Position numbers and translations under genes: made by a program
NCBI GenBank assembly: GCA_035399865.1
Contig: DAOPJW010000004.1
Span: 55,650 to 119,649, forward strand
Length of the DNA: 64,000 nt
Direction of reading: 5' to 3'
Origin: UBA1547 sp035399865
GTDB lineage: Bacteria; Patescibacteriota; Saccharimonadia; Saccharimonadales; Saccharimonadaceae
Shown here: piece after piece, positions 1 through 8,485 of the stretch
Layout: each line of letters begins with the position of its first letter
Numbering within the stretch: position 1 is the first letter of the stretch
Notes under the pieces: model-generated
What the model was told of the DNA's origin: nothing
Database searches by the model: none
Seen by the model: the letters and a program-made list of their open reading frames with translations, nothing else

Positions 1-18
1 TTAATACTTCTTGTTTTT

Positions 19-759
19 TCATAATAAACTTAATTGACGAGAAGCTTGTAAATCAACATAAAAAGTCGTCCCGTCGCTGTGCCTCAACATACCAACTTTG
101 CCATTCATTAAATCAGCGAACTGACCTGCAATATATAAACCTAAACCGCTACTCTGAGGACGAGCAAAAATTGGAGACGGTGCTTCTTTTAATCTTTTTG
201 GTACATTTTTTATTAAATTTTTTGGTAAATTAGGCCCAAAATCACGAACTCCTAGCCTTATAACATTTCCATTATTTAGTGATTTGATGCGTATCTTGAC
301 TGGTAATTCTGTATCACTATAATTTAATGCGTTATCGCAAAAATTTAAAATGATACGACGAATTAAATCACGGTTGGCAATCATTAACGGTGAGCGTTTA
401 TAATTTGATAGTTCAATTTTTTTGTTATGTGCAGTGTATAAGGGATTAATCTCGTGAATAATGTCCTCGCAAATTTGTTTTGGATTAATAGGTTCGAGCT
501 TAAATAAAGCATCATCTAATCTAATCGAACGAGTTAAATCACTTGTAAGCCTTAACCCTCGTTCACTTGTTAATTCAATTTGTTTGATTATTCTTTTCTT
601 ATCACAAAGATTTATATTTTCATAATCAAGCATCAAAGCCAACTGGCGTATTAATGATAAAGGCGATTTTAATTCGTGTGCAGCTGCAATAAGTGACGGT
701 AACCCATCAGTAAGCATACTGTCGAAAAGTTTTTCGTACTCCCCTCGTGACACACTCAT
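19..759 (-). CDS. Soluble sensor histidine kinase
   Basis: Kinase core of 246 residues that should autophosphorylate on His and pass phosphate to a response regulator. The dimerisation helix carries HELKSP with the likely phospho-His at residue 28. The ATPase half has an N box (NFCDNALNYS, about residue 140), a degenerate G1 box (DFGPN) and a clear G2 box (SSGLGLYIA). No membrane span or sensor domain is visible, so the signal is probably cytoplasmic or comes from a partner protein. The start ATG at 759 has no strong Shine-Dalgarno. A lone receiver protein at 5503-5904 is a possible partner, but the two are not adjacent. Family assignment is secure; the pathway is unknown. Confidence 0.85.
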   Translation of the reverse strand: MSVSRGEYEKLFDSMLTDGLPSLIAAAHELKSPLSLIRQLALMLDYENINLCDKKRIIKQIELTSERGLRLTSDLTRSIRLDDALFKLEPINPKQICEDIIHEINPLYTAHNKKIELSNYKRSPLMIANRDLIRRIILNFCDNALNYSDTELPVKIRIKSLNNGNVIRLGVRDFGPNLPKNLIKNVPKRLKEAPSPIFARPQSSGLGLYIAGQFADLMNGKVGMLRHSDGTTFYVDLQASRQLSLL

Positions 760-796
760 ATAATATTAATTGTATCACGTAAAATTTATTAATTAA

Positions 797-1453
797 TTAT
801 TCAAATACTATTGTAGCTATTAATTTATCAAAATCGGTCCTAAAAGTATCAGAATCAGTCCTTATCGTTAATGCCTTATCACGTATTTTTAATATTACGG
901 CTGAACCGCGAATATCATCTGAAAAACTACCGTCATACCTAGTGCCATCAACACCATTAACCGTAAAGGTGCTTGATTTTAATTTTCCGTTTTTTACCAA
1001 TGAATCATATGAAGATATCACATCTACATAATCATCATTTTCTATTAAAACTCTGAGGGCAAATTGTTGGCTACTATTGACCGGAAGAACATATCTGGGA
1101 TTTAAATAAGCCTTATAATCACCACCTTTTGAGGCATCACTTTCTACATAAACACTCCAAGTTTTTGGATAACTAAAAGATACTCTTCCGTAATCATCAG
1201 GACCAATAAAAGTGGTATTTGGTTCTTTTTCCCGCTCATTAAATTTAGCTTCGTCTGCTTCGGCTTGCTCTTTCTCTGCCTTAGACACTGCCGCACTTAT
1301 TTTCGTTTCTACATTTGTTTTTTGTTCAACATAATTCATGTATACCCAAATTAAAAAACCAGCCATTATTATTACAAGAACAATAGACACTATCGACGTT
1401 ATCATCCAACCATTAGTCGATCCATTATCACTACTACTTCTAAATTCAATCAT
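797..1453 (-). CDS. Membrane-anchored PsbP-like protein
   Basis: A 218-residue protein with a short polar N terminus, one membrane span (about residues 16-39), a charged linker rich in Lys and Glu, and an extracytoplasmic domain that contains the FSYPKTW pattern typical of PsbP-like/DUF1795 lipid- or wall-associated domains. The precise role is not known. I start it at the ATG at 1453 rather than at a longer in-frame start at 1507, because a perfect promoter (1460-1488) lies inside that longer reading and because 1507 would overlap the end of xseB. The predicted transcript begins on the A of this ATG, so the message looks leaderless. It is probably transcribed separately from the upstream xseB. 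Confidence 0.7.
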   Translation of the reverse strand: MIEFRSSSDNGSTNGWMITSIVSIVLVIIMAGFLIWVYMNYVEQKTNVETKISAAVSKAEKEQAEADEAKFNEREKEPNTTFIGPDDYGRVSFSYPKTWSVYVESDASKGGDYKAYLNPRYVLPVNSSQQFALRVLIENDDYVDVISSYDSLVKNGKLKSSTFTVNGVDGTRYDGSFSDDIRGSAVILKIRDKALTIRTDSDTFRTDFDKLIATIVFE

Positions 1454-1459
1454 ACGGAT

Positions 1460-1488
1460 ATTATACTTGTGCTTAGACTTACTGTAAA
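1460..1488 (-). promoter_or_regulatory. Promoter giving a leaderless mRNA (PsbP-like gene)
   Basis: On the minus strand: -35 TTTACA (1483-1488), a 17-base spacer, -10 TATAAT (1460-1465), six bases, then ATG (1451-1453). Standard sigma-70 spacing puts +1 on the A of the start codon. It sits entirely in the gap after xseB. Confidence 0.8.
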
Positions 1489-1503
1489 GAAGTGCGATTT
1501 TTT

Positions 1504-1701
1504 TCAATCAAATTTTTGTTTGACAATATTTATTTCATTTTTTAAGTTGTTTAAATCTTTTTCAATATCATTAGATAATTTCTCTGCTTCTTTGAATTTC
1601 TCTATTGCTTTTTCGATATCAAAATCATCGCTATCAAACCACGAAATTAATTCATCTAATTTTGTAATTTTTTCCTTTATACTATTATTTTTCTCTGACA
1701 T
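1504..1701 (-). CDS. xseB: Exodeoxyribonuclease VII small subunit
   Basis: A 65-residue acidic helical protein. It matches XseB in size, in the pattern of an LDELISWFDSDDFDIEKAIEKF-like helical hairpin and above all in position, overlapping the 3' end of xseA by 17 bases. XseB subunits wrap the XseA catalytic subunit to make ExoVII, which degrades single-stranded DNA. Overlap with xseA implies translational coupling. Most of the weight is on context because the family is short and poorly conserved. Confidence 0.8.
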   Translation of the reverse strand: MSEKNNSIKEKITKLDELISWFDSDDFDIEKAIEKFKEAEKLSNDIEKDLNNLKNEINIVKQKFD

Positions 1702-2788
1702 TTTTTACCTCCGCTTTTATTATTTTTTCATAGGTTTCAATTTCAATTACATTATTCAGTTCAATTTTTCCTCGCAATATTGAGTACCCCCTGAACAATA
1801 ATATATTTGGATCCAATTGATGTATTGTTTTTTTCGTAGATTTTAATCTGTTAATATAATTTTCAATATGTAGATTCATTAAATTAATTACTTTTTCTAA
1901 ATTTGATTTTAAAAATTTTTTTTGCTGAATAATGTTTTGGTTTATTTTAGATATTAAATATTTAATCTGTATATGATTCGATTTAATCATGTCATATTTA
2001 TTAGGAACTAGTATTTGTGCTGCATTGCTTGGAGTAGAAGCACTTACATCAGCCGCTAAATCCGCTAAACTTTCATTAATTTCATGTCCAACACCCACTA
2101 TTACAGGTATACGACTTGATGCAATAGCTCTTACTAAAGGCTCGTCATTAAATGTCGACAAATCATCTTCACTACCTCCACCTCTGATAATAACTATTAC
2201 TTCTGATAATTTTTCTTGTTGATTAAAATAATTTAACGCAGAGATAATTTGATCTGGAGCATCAGATCCCTGAACTAACGTATTAGCAACATCTATCTTA
2301 ATACCAGACCATCTATCATTTAATATTTTAATAAAATCAGCATAACCTGCAGCTTGCGTACTGCTAATCACAGCAATGTGTTCAGGATATTTCGGTAATC
2401 TCCTCTTACGTTCTGTTGCAAAAATACCTTCTGCTGATAACTTGTTTTTTAAAATTTCGAAACTTTTTTTAATCGAACCTTCGCCACTTGGTCTAATAGC
2501 TTTGACTGTTAAACTAAATTTACCTTTTTGAGTTAATTTTGGATTAGCAGTAATTATCACTTTCATACCGTCTTCAATTGGTACTCTAAGTTGCCAGGAC
2601 ATCATGAAGCAACAAACGATTGCTTCATTGTCTTTGATATCAAAAAATATATACTTACCTTGATTAATATTAAAGGATGCTACTTCGCCCTCAATCTCGA
2701 TAACAGGAAAAGCATATTCAAGCGATTGATTAACAATAGCAACAAAATCGCTAACACTAAATAATGGTTGTAGTTGGGATTTTTCCAT
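1685..2788 (-). CDS. xseA: Exodeoxyribonuclease VII large subunit
   Basis: A 367-residue catalytic subunit of ExoVII, which trims single-stranded DNA during repair. The N-terminal OB-fold (about residues 8-100) is followed by the nuclease domain with the family signatures AVISSTQAAGYADF, RGGGSEDDLSTFND, VGVGHE and ASTPSNAAQ. It is shorter than the E. coli protein (456 residues), mainly in the C-terminal coiled coil. Its start overlaps the end of the upstream flippase-like gene by 32 bases and its end overlaps xseB, so the three genes read as one transcription unit. Confidence 0.93.
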   Translation of the reverse strand: MEKSQLQPLFSVSDFVAIVNQSLEYAFPVIEIEGEVASFNINQGKYIFFDIKDNEAIVCCFMMSWQLRVPIEDGMKVIITANPKLTQKGKFSLTVKAIRPSGEGSIKKSFEILKNKLSAEGIFATERKRRLPKYPEHIAVISSTQAAGYADFIKILNDRWSGIKIDVANTLVQGSDAPDQIISALNYFNQQEKLSEVIVIIRGGGSEDDLSTFNDEPLVRAIASSRIPVIVGVGHEINESLADLAADVSASTPSNAAQILVPNKYDMIKSNHIQIKYLISKINQNIIQQKKFLKSNLEKVINLMNLHIENYINRLKSTKKTIHQLDPNILLFRGYSILRGKIELNNVIEIETYEKIIKAEVKNVREK

Positions 2789-3800
2789 ATTTGTTGATTG
2801 TTAATTGATAAAATATATAGCCAAAAATTATTGTTCCCAAAAGAAGTACGACTCGAGCTAATAACGTACCCGCAATTGCCACACCAACTGGAATACCTGC
2901 TGATGCAAGAAATGCAATCATTACCGTATCATATACTCCAGCACCACCAGGGATGGCTGATAATATACCTACGACAGACGATATACCGAAAGCTATGAAT
3001 AATATCGCAGGGTTGACAGCAGTACCCAATGCACAGAATGCAACGGCAATCAAAGCAACATCAAGTGTATTTGCTATCAATGACCAAATAAATGGTTTTA
3101 TTAATATTTTTTTATCTTTTTTTATAGATACCCAATCTTGGTTTATTTCGATAAAAAATTTTTCAACTTTTTCGTATTCAAAAGTATTACGTTTCCTGCC
3201 TCTGGTTATTTTTGATATTAAAGTATTTACAAAATGAGTGACCCAATTTGACATCTTTTTCATTCTTTTTTTGCTATCTATGAAATAGCCAACAAAAACA
3301 ACTGTCCCAATTGCCAGTATTGCGAACACTACACTAATTACCACAATCATTTTATTAATTTGATTATCTAAAAATAATGTAATAACTGAACCAAATAATA
3401 TTACGACAAAACCTAGAAAAGTTAGACCATATCTCAAAAATTGTGCCATAGTTGAACGACTAATACTTACTCCGTGATGATGTAATAGCCAACTTAAATA
3501 TGAAAAACCTGCTATCCCACCACTTGGTAATATATGATGAACAAAATTTAATTCTAAAGCAATTCTTGTCATTTGCCAGTGAGAAGTATTTTTTAAATCT
3601 CCTTTTGTTCTAAGATAAGAAAATATCATTCCAGCTGATGCGTAATAACTAAGCAATTGTATAGGTACAAGCAGTGATAAAATCCAAATATCTACACTAC
3701 CTAATAAACCCCAAGCCTGAACAATTTCGTGTCGGCCTAAAAATATCACTAAAGACAATAATATAAATGTAATTATTGTTACAAAATAGTGAAATGACAT
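2757..3800 (-). CDS. Flippase-like (LPG synthase TM/UPF0104) membrane protein
   Basis: A 347-residue integral membrane protein with about eight spans and the hallmark HHILPSGGIAGFSYLSW region and a C-terminal SAIPGGAGVYD motif of the lysylphosphatidylglycerol-synthase transmembrane family (UPF0104). Members work in lipid or polyprenyl-glycan translocation; the MprF catalytic domain is absent, so aminoacyl-lipid synthesis is not implied. The ATG at 3800 lies ten bases after an extended -10 (TGgTATAAT, -10 at 3811-3816), predicting a leader of about four bases. It heads the xseA-xseB unit and is divergent from the methylase at 3854. Confidence 0.8.
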   Translation of the reverse strand: MSFHYFVTIITFILLSLVIFLGRHEIVQAWGLLGSVDIWILSLLVPIQLLSYYASAGMIFSYLRTKGDLKNTSHWQMTRIALELNFVHHILPSGGIAGFSYLSWLLHHHGVSISRSTMAQFLRYGLTFLGFVVILFGSVITLFLDNQINKMIVVISVVFAILAIGTVVFVGYFIDSKKRMKKMSNWVTHFVNTLISKITRGRKRNTFEYEKVEKFFIEINQDWVSIKKDKKILIKPFIWSLIANTLDVALIAVAFCALGTAVNPAILFIAFGISSVVGILSAIPGGAGVYDTVMIAFLASAGIPVGVAIAGTLLARVVLLLGTIIFGYIFYQLTINKYGKIPTTTII

Positions 3801-3810
3801 AACTTCTCTA

Positions 3811-3847
3811 ATTATACCACTAGAAAATTATCTAAAACACGTATAAT
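3811..3847. promoter_or_regulatory. Divergent leaderless-type promoter pair
   Basis: Minus-strand -10 TATAAT at 3811-3816, preceded by TGg (extended -10) and ten bases before the ATG at 3800. Plus-strand -10 TATAAT at 3842-3847, exactly six bases before the ATG at 3854, so +1 coincides with that start codon. No good -35 is visible for either. Confidence 0.65.
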
Positions 3848-3853
3848 GGATAT

Positions 3854-5041
3854 ATGTATATTGCAATAACTGGTAGACAACCCGCAATTGGGATTGCTGA
3901 ACTCGAAAAAGTATTTGATAGTGAAAATATAAACCCGATATCACCAGAATCCGTATTAGTAAATACTAATGAATTTAATATTGAAAATTTTGGAAGCATA
4001 TTAAAAGCTGGCAAAATAGTTTTCGAAACAAGGCAAATTAATTGGAATAAAACGAGTCAAAAAATTATTCAACATTATTTTGATAAATTTTCAAAAATTG
4101 ATAATAAGATTAGTTTAGGAATAAGTACTTACAATTTTGAAATTAGTGAGCGTGAAGTACAAAAAACTGGAATAATATTAAAGAGAATGTTAAAAGAAAA
4201 AGGTGTTAATTTACGTTTGATACCCAATTCAGAACCATCATTGAGTACTGCAACTTCCCATCATAATAAATTAGGACTATCCGATAACAAGATAGAACTA
4301 CTTATAGTCAGGTCTTTTAATGGCGAGGTCTACGTTGCGGAGAGTACGGGATCTCAAAATATTACTTCTTATGCTAATCGCGATCAAAAACGTCCGAAAC
4401 GTGATGCCTATGTTGGTATGTTACCTCCAAAACTAGCTCAAATTATGGTCAATCTAGCAGTTGGTAGTAATAAAACATTTAAAAATAATTCTAGAAATAA
4501 TATCGTACTCGACCCATTCTGTGGAACCGGAGTTATTCTGCAAGAAGCTCTGTTAATGGGATATACCGCATATGGTACGGATATTTCGGAAAAAATGGTT
4601 AATTATACGAAAGAAAATCTTGAATGGCTTTCACGACAATATAAGAAAATACCAAATTGGGAAGTTAATCAGTCTGATGCTATGATTGCAAAATGGAAAA
4701 AACCGATAGGGACAATCGTAAGCGAAACCTATCTAGGACAACCATTTAGTGCCCCACCTTCAAAAGAAAAATTGAACGAAGTGAAAAATAACTGTAATCA
4801 CATAATTAAAGAATTTTTAAAAAATATATACTCACAGATAGAGTCAGGAACAACAATCTGTATCGCTGTGCCAACTTGGCGAGATAATGATGGTAACTTC
4901 ACTCACCTGCCATTGATTACTAAAATTGAAAGTATAGGATATGAGCGTTTTCATTTTAAAAATATTGTAGATTCAGATTTAATCTATTTTAGGCCCGACC
5001 AAATTGTCGCTCGCGAAATTTTAGTATTAAATAAATTATAA
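3854..5041 (+). CDS. Trm11-like nucleic acid (tRNA guanosine N2) methyltransferase
   Basis: A 395-residue SAM-dependent methylase. The N-terminal half resembles a THUMP-type RNA-binding region. Then follow the D(A/S)xxGMLPPKLAQIMVNLA segment that precedes motif I in Trm11/UPF0020 proteins, motif I DPFCGTG (about residues 219-225) and a DIS acidic motif. Where the family usually has D/N-PPY/F, this protein has SETYLG (about residue 288), a variant of motif IV, so the exact target is uncertain. tRNA G10 methylation is the best family-based guess. The ATG at 3854 is fixed by a TATAAT six bases upstream and has no Shine-Dalgarno. It stands alone before rpmA. Confidence 0.72.
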   Translation: MYIAITGRQPAIGIAELEKVFDSENINPISPESVLVNTNEFNIENFGSILKAGKIVFETRQINWNKTSQKIIQHYFDKFSKIDNKISLGISTYNFEISEREVQKTGIILKRMLKEKGVNLRLIPNSEPSLSTATSHHNKLGLSDNKIELLIVRSFNGEVYVAESTGSQNITSYANRDQKRPKRDAYVGMLPPKLAQIMVNLAVGSNKTFKNNSRNNIVLDPFCGTGVILQEALLMGYTAYGTDISEKMVNYTKENLEWLSRQYKKIPNWEVNQSDAMIAKWKKPIGTIVSETYLGQPFSAPPSKEKLNEVKNNCNHIIKEFLKNIYSQIESGTTICIAVPTWRDNDGNFTHLPLITKIESIGYERFHFKNIVDSDLIYFRPDQIVAREILVLNKL

Positions 5042-5081
5042 TTAGTTTAATTATTATTTAATATATTCTTAATTTATACTT

Positions 5082-5100
5082 ATCAGGATCCGACCCTGAT
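5082..5100. repeat. REP-like palindrome, short copy
   Basis: ATCAGGATCCGACCCTGAT: nine-base arms with one mismatch around a central C. Its 19-base core matches the core of the long palindrome at 20763-20813 at 17 of 19 positions. It lies between the methylase gene and the rpmA promoter and has no T-tract. Confidence 0.6.
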
Positions 5101-5107
5101 ATCAATA

Positions 5108-5136
5108 TTGACAGCTATAAGAGTATTTGTTACAAT
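5108..5136 (+). promoter_or_regulatory. rpmA promoter
   Basis: Consensus -35 TTGACA (5108-5113), 17-base spacer, -10 TACAAT (5131-5136). Predicted +1 near 5143, giving a leader of about 31 bases that contains the AAGGAG ribosome site. An in-frame TTG start call at 5108 would begin inside the -35 box and is wrong. Confidence 0.85.
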
Positions 5137-5173
5137 AGCCTTTGATTTTCATAGAAATTTTAAGGAGTATAAA

Positions 5174-5446
5174 ATGTCACACGTAAAAGCTGGCGGTACA
5201 GCTAAAAATATTCATAATAATGCCGGTCAAAGACTTGGCGTTAAGCGTTTTGGTGGCCAGAAAGTACGTGCTGGCGAGGTATTAGTACGACAAACTGGTT
5301 CAACAAAAACTGCAGGTCCAGGTACTTTTATCAGTCGAGATTATACGATCCATGCTTCAGTTGATGGAGTAGTCGGATTTAAAAAAATTAAAAAATGTCG
5401 TTTCACTGGTAAGACTGAGTCTCGAACACAAGTTTTCGTTAATTAA
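5174..5446 (+). CDS. rpmA: 50S ribosomal protein L27
   Basis: A 90-residue L27 (bL27). The basic N terminus is followed by the family signature RLGVKRFGGQKVRAGEVLVRQ, then the TAGPG and DYTIHASVDGVVGF segments. L27 sits near the peptidyl transferase centre and its N-terminal tail reaches the tRNA ends. The start is the ATG at 5174, placed six bases after a strong AAGGAG. It is monocistronic, with its own promoter and terminator; the usual partner rplU is far away at 37262. The initial MSHVKAGG lacks a cleavable Firmicutes-type extension. Confidence 0.95.
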   Translation: MSHVKAGGTAKNIHNNAGQRLGVKRFGGQKVRAGEVLVRQTGSTKTAGPGTFISRDYTIHASVDGVVGFKKIKKCRFTGKTESRTQVFVN

Positions 5447-5453
5447 TAAAAAC

Positions 5454-5490
5454 AAAAAGCACCTGTATTTAACTAATACGGTGCTTTTTT
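5454..5490. terminator. Bidirectional terminator, rpmA / receiver gene
   Basis: AAAAAGCACC(T)GTATT pairs with AATACGGTGCTTTTT around a short loop, with A- and T-tracts on both sides. It lies between the convergent rpmA and receiver-domain genes and can serve both. Confidence 0.85.
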
Positions 5491-5502
5491 ATTTGACAAA
5501 AA

Positions 5503-5904
5503 TTATTTATTTTCTTCAGGCTTTGGACTGATTCCTAAATAATACTTTACTCTTTCTACGACATCTCCGATTACGACTTGAGATTTTACAAGATAATCAT
5601 CGACACCCAAAGATTGAGCCCTTTCTTTATCTTTTGGTTGGCTTAGTGCAGTTAACATAATGATATGAATGTTGGCAGTCTCAGGGGTATTTCTTAGTAT
5701 ATCTAAAACATCGAAACCACTTATTTTTGGCATCATTGCATCTAATAAAATCAAATCAGGTTTAAATTCAACCGCAGACGACAAAGCTTGTTCACCATTG
5801 TTAACTTCCCTTATTTCGAATCCCTCCATTTCAAGACGAGATTTATATATTCCGGATAAAGCTGAGTCATCCTCCACTAATAAGATTTTTTTCTTTATAT
5901 CCAT
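5503..5904 (-). CDS. Stand-alone response regulator receiver domain
   Basis: A 133-residue CheY-like protein: acidic pair in VEDD, phospho-acceptor Asp in LILLDAMMP (about residue 55), conserved Thr in MLTA and Lys in YLVKS. No DNA-binding or enzymatic output domain follows, so it probably acts through protein contacts. I prefer the ATG at 5904; a second ATG three codons upstream (5913) is possible. TAGTAT ends nine bases before 5904, which would give a three-base leader. It sits downstream of the S41 protease gene with its own likely promoter. The kinase at 19-759 is a candidate partner only by proximity. Confidence 0.87.
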   Translation of the reverse strand: MDIKKKILLVEDDSALSGIYKSRLEMEGFEIREVNNGEQALSSAVEFKPDLILLDAMMPKISGFDVLDILRNTPETANIHIIMLTALSQPKDKERAQSLGVDDYLVKSQVVIGDVVERVKYYLGISPKPEENK

Positions 5905-5946
5905 AATACTCATATACTACTACATTCCAAGCTAAATAAACAAGTG

Positions 5947-7185
5947 TTAATAACCAAGTTCTTCCTTTGCTCTATTAATTTGAGGATCATTACCATTATC
6001 TATATCAGATGAAGTCAAATCTATTACTATGTCAGGCTCTATTCCTGAACCGTTGATATTTTTATTATTAGGAGTATACCAACGAGCTATGGTAATTTTT
6101 AATTCTGCTCCATCATTTAGGTTTATTAATTGTTGAACACTCCCCTTGCCATAAGTTACAGTTCCGACAATTTTAGCCACTTTATGATCTTGCAACGCCC
6201 CTGCAACTATTTCACTGGCACTTGCTGAACTTTCATTTACTAAAACAATCGTAGGTATTTCCGCAAGTATCGCATTACTTCCAGAGCGTATTGTCGATTT
6301 AATCGTATTACCACTTCTTTCAGTTGCAATTATTTTATTATCCAACCATAAGCCTGCGACCGACCTAGCGGCATTAACATAACCTCCGCCATTTCCACGA
6401 AGATCCAAGATTATCGCTTTGACATCTTGTTTAATAAAGTTCTGTGCTACTATTTTTGCTAAATCGCCAGTCTCAGTATCAAATCTAGAAATAGTCATAA
6501 CACCTAAACCGTCCTCGATTGTACTAGTTACACTTGGGTTATTTATAATAGCCCTAGTGATACTGTATTCTTTTATCTCACTTCCACGCTGGATAGTTAA
6601 CTTGACGGTCGTACCTTCTTCACCTCTAATCTTGCTTACTGCTTCATCAACTGTCCATTCACTAGTTGATTCATCATTAATTTTCAATATTAAATCGTTT
6701 GCTTGTAAACCAGCTTCGATAGCAGGATTATTAGCCAAAACACGTATTATTGTTATCTGATTCTTTCTTTGGCTAATTTCCGCACCAATACCGCCACCAA
6801 TTGATCCAGTAAGACTATTATCAAAGTCTTCAGCTTCTTGAGGACTCATATAAATCGTATAAGCATCGCCAACAGCACTTACCATACCTCTATTAGCACC
6901 CTGTATTAATGCAGATTTATCAATCTCACCATCATATTTTGAAGCTAAGTGGTTATAAGTTTCTTGAAGTGATTTCAAATCGATACTTCCAGAATGAGCC
7001 TTGTACCCAAAAACTGGTCCAACCAAGGCTTCAATTTGATAATGATACGTACCTAAAATATAACCTCCAGCCATAGTTAATACAAAAGCAACAAATAATA
7101 TGATTGACTTGTAGTTTTTATAAAATTGACGAAATTTATTCCGACTAAATAATTTGTTTCTAATTTTTGCTCCGACGTGCTTCAT
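5947..7185 (-). CDS. S41 carboxyl-terminal processing protease
   Basis: A 412-residue CtpA/Prc-type serine protease, anchored by one N-terminal span (about residues 28-47) with the protease outside. Next come a PDZ domain (GSIGGGIGAEI through the NDLILKIND segment) and the S41 core with LRGNGGG, the catalytic Ser in NESSASASEI (about residue 319) and the Lys in TYGKGSVQQL (about 341). Such proteases trim envelope proteins and often regulate wall hydrolases, which fits the PcsB-like hydrolase gene upstream. The start ATG at 7185 follows a GGGG Shine-Dalgarno about six bases away. Confidence 0.92.
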   Translation of the reverse strand: MKHVGAKIRNKLFSRNKFRQFYKNYKSIILFVAFVLTMAGGYILGTYHYQIEALVGPVFGYKAHSGSIDLKSLQETYNHLASKYDGEIDKSALIQGANRGMVSAVGDAYTIYMSPQEAEDFDNSLTGSIGGGIGAEISQRKNQITIIRVLANNPAIEAGLQANDLILKINDESTSEWTVDEAVSKIRGEEGTTVKLTIQRGSEIKEYSITRAIINNPSVTSTIEDGLGVMTISRFDTETGDLAKIVAQNFIKQDVKAIILDLRGNGGGYVNAARSVAGLWLDNKIIATERSGNTIKSTIRSGSNAILAEIPTIVLVNESSASASEIVAGALQDHKVAKIVGTVTYGKGSVQQLINLNDGAELKITIARWYTPNNKNINGSGIEPDIVIDLTSSDIDNGNDPQINRAKEELGY

Positions 7186-7275
7186 TACATCCCCTATTTT
7201 TACAGAAATTTCTACTATATTTAAGTATAACGCAACGTGGTTTAGTTTATAAAATAATTATAAAATTTACAATAA

Positions 7276-8478
7276 TTATTCGATTATTTTTGGCGGAAAT
7301 CTAAGGAACACTACGCCGGAATTTCTAATATCCATAGTGCTATATTCACCTGTACCCCAGTAATTATATTGGCTTACATGAACCCAATCTCCACTAACTG
7401 ATTCAACTACCATTAAATGACCTAAAGGCGAAAAACCGTCTATAATCGGTAAAACAACCGCATCACCGGCCTGAGGATTATATACTCTAATTGCACCACT
7501 ATAGTATGGACCGTATGTTACCCACTGATATGCATTACCATTTCCATAGAAAGGGCTAACATAACGTCCATAGCGTTCAGATATAGCCCAAGCTGCATAA
7601 CTAACACATTCCCGATTGTACAACATCCAAGGATCAGAGTAGCTATCTTGGATACCGCAATAAGGATAACCGTCACCCCCACAACCTTGATTTCCGCTCC
7701 AATTAGTCCATTCAAAACTACCATATACACCAGCACTTCCGTCATTACCACTATTCAATAAGCTTTGATAATAAGCTCTTTGCTGAGCAGCTACAGCCTC
7801 TAATTGTTGTCTTGAATCACTTATTAATTGCTGATATACCGCCTCTTGTCCTCGTGTTTGTTCAAGAAGATTCTGTTGCTCAGATCGAGCTGCATCCAAG
7901 CTGGCATGTTGAGCCTTTTGTTTATTTAAAACAATTTCCACGTCTTTTTTCTGTTCTTCTAACTGCATTTTTAAATCTTTTATCTTTGAGATTGTTACAG
8001 ACAGCTGATTACGTATTGATGAACGATACTCTTGTTTATCTATAAAATCACTAATACTATTGCTACTTGCAATCATTTCAATGGGGGTAATATTATCATC
8101 CACATACATATCAGCGATTGTTTTTCCAAGAGCATCTTTATTATTCTTAATATCTTCTTCCGTTTTAATAATTTGTGCGACGAGTTTTTCGTATTGTATC
8201 TGACTGACATTTATTTCAGATTGAATAATATCTATTTGATTTTGTAATTTAGCTATAGCATTTCTATATGTATTCGCCTGACTTGCTAAAATATCAGCCT
8301 CGGCTTGTGCAGTCTGAATTTGTTGTTGAAGTAAATTAATTTGATTATCATACTCATCAGCTGAAGCGTTTTTCGTTAATTGCATTGGCACCGTAATAAT
8401 GAGTAATACACTGATGATAAAAAGTGTAATTTTGGTAAATATAGATTTATAGTATATTTTTTTTGTATTTTTTTTCAT
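7276..8478 (-). CDS. PcsB-like coiled-coil CHAP peptidoglycan hydrolase
   Basis: A 400-residue exported protein: basic N terminus, signal/anchor helix (about residues 17-36), a long coiled coil (about 42-235) like that of PcsB/EnvC-type FtsEX partners, a Gly/Ser linker and a C-terminal CHAP amidase domain with Cys about 291 in NRECVSYAAWA and His about 354 in GHLMVVES. It should cut peptidoglycan peptides outside the cell. It lies seven bases after ftsX and in the same direction, and FtsEX is known to activate such hydrolases in streptococci and mycobacteria. A weak -10 (TATAAA, exactly six bases before the ATG) could provide an extra internal promoter. Confidence 0.87.
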   Translation of the reverse strand: MKKNTKKIYYKSIFTKITLFIISVLLIITVPMQLTKNASADEYDNQINLLQQQIQTAQAEADILASQANTYRNAIAKLQNQIDIIQSEINVSQIQYEKLVAQIIKTEEDIKNNKDALGKTIADMYVDDNITPIEMIASSNSISDFIDKQEYRSSIRNQLSVTISKIKDLKMQLEEQKKDVEIVLNKQKAQHASLDAARSEQQNLLEQTRGQEAVYQQLISDSRQQLEAVAAQQRAYYQSLLNSGNDGSAGVYGSFEWTNWSGNQGCGGDGYPYCGIQDSYSDPWMLYNRECVSYAAWAISERYGRYVSPFYGNGNAYQWVTYGPYYSGAIRVYNPQAGDAVVLPIIDGFSPLGHLMVVESVSGDWVHVSQYNYWGTGEYSTMDIRNSGVVFLRFPPKIIE

Positions 8479-8485
8479 GATAATT

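Noticed and set aside
1469..1783. Plus-strand frame of 104 codons over xseB
   Set aside because: It is antisense to xseB and the xseA end, low-complexity Phe/Ser-rich, with no ribosome site: a shadow of real genes.
5108..5173. N-terminal extension of L27 from a TTG at 5108
   Set aside because: The TTG is part of the TTGACA -35 box; a Shine-Dalgarno and a conserved L27 start are at 5174.
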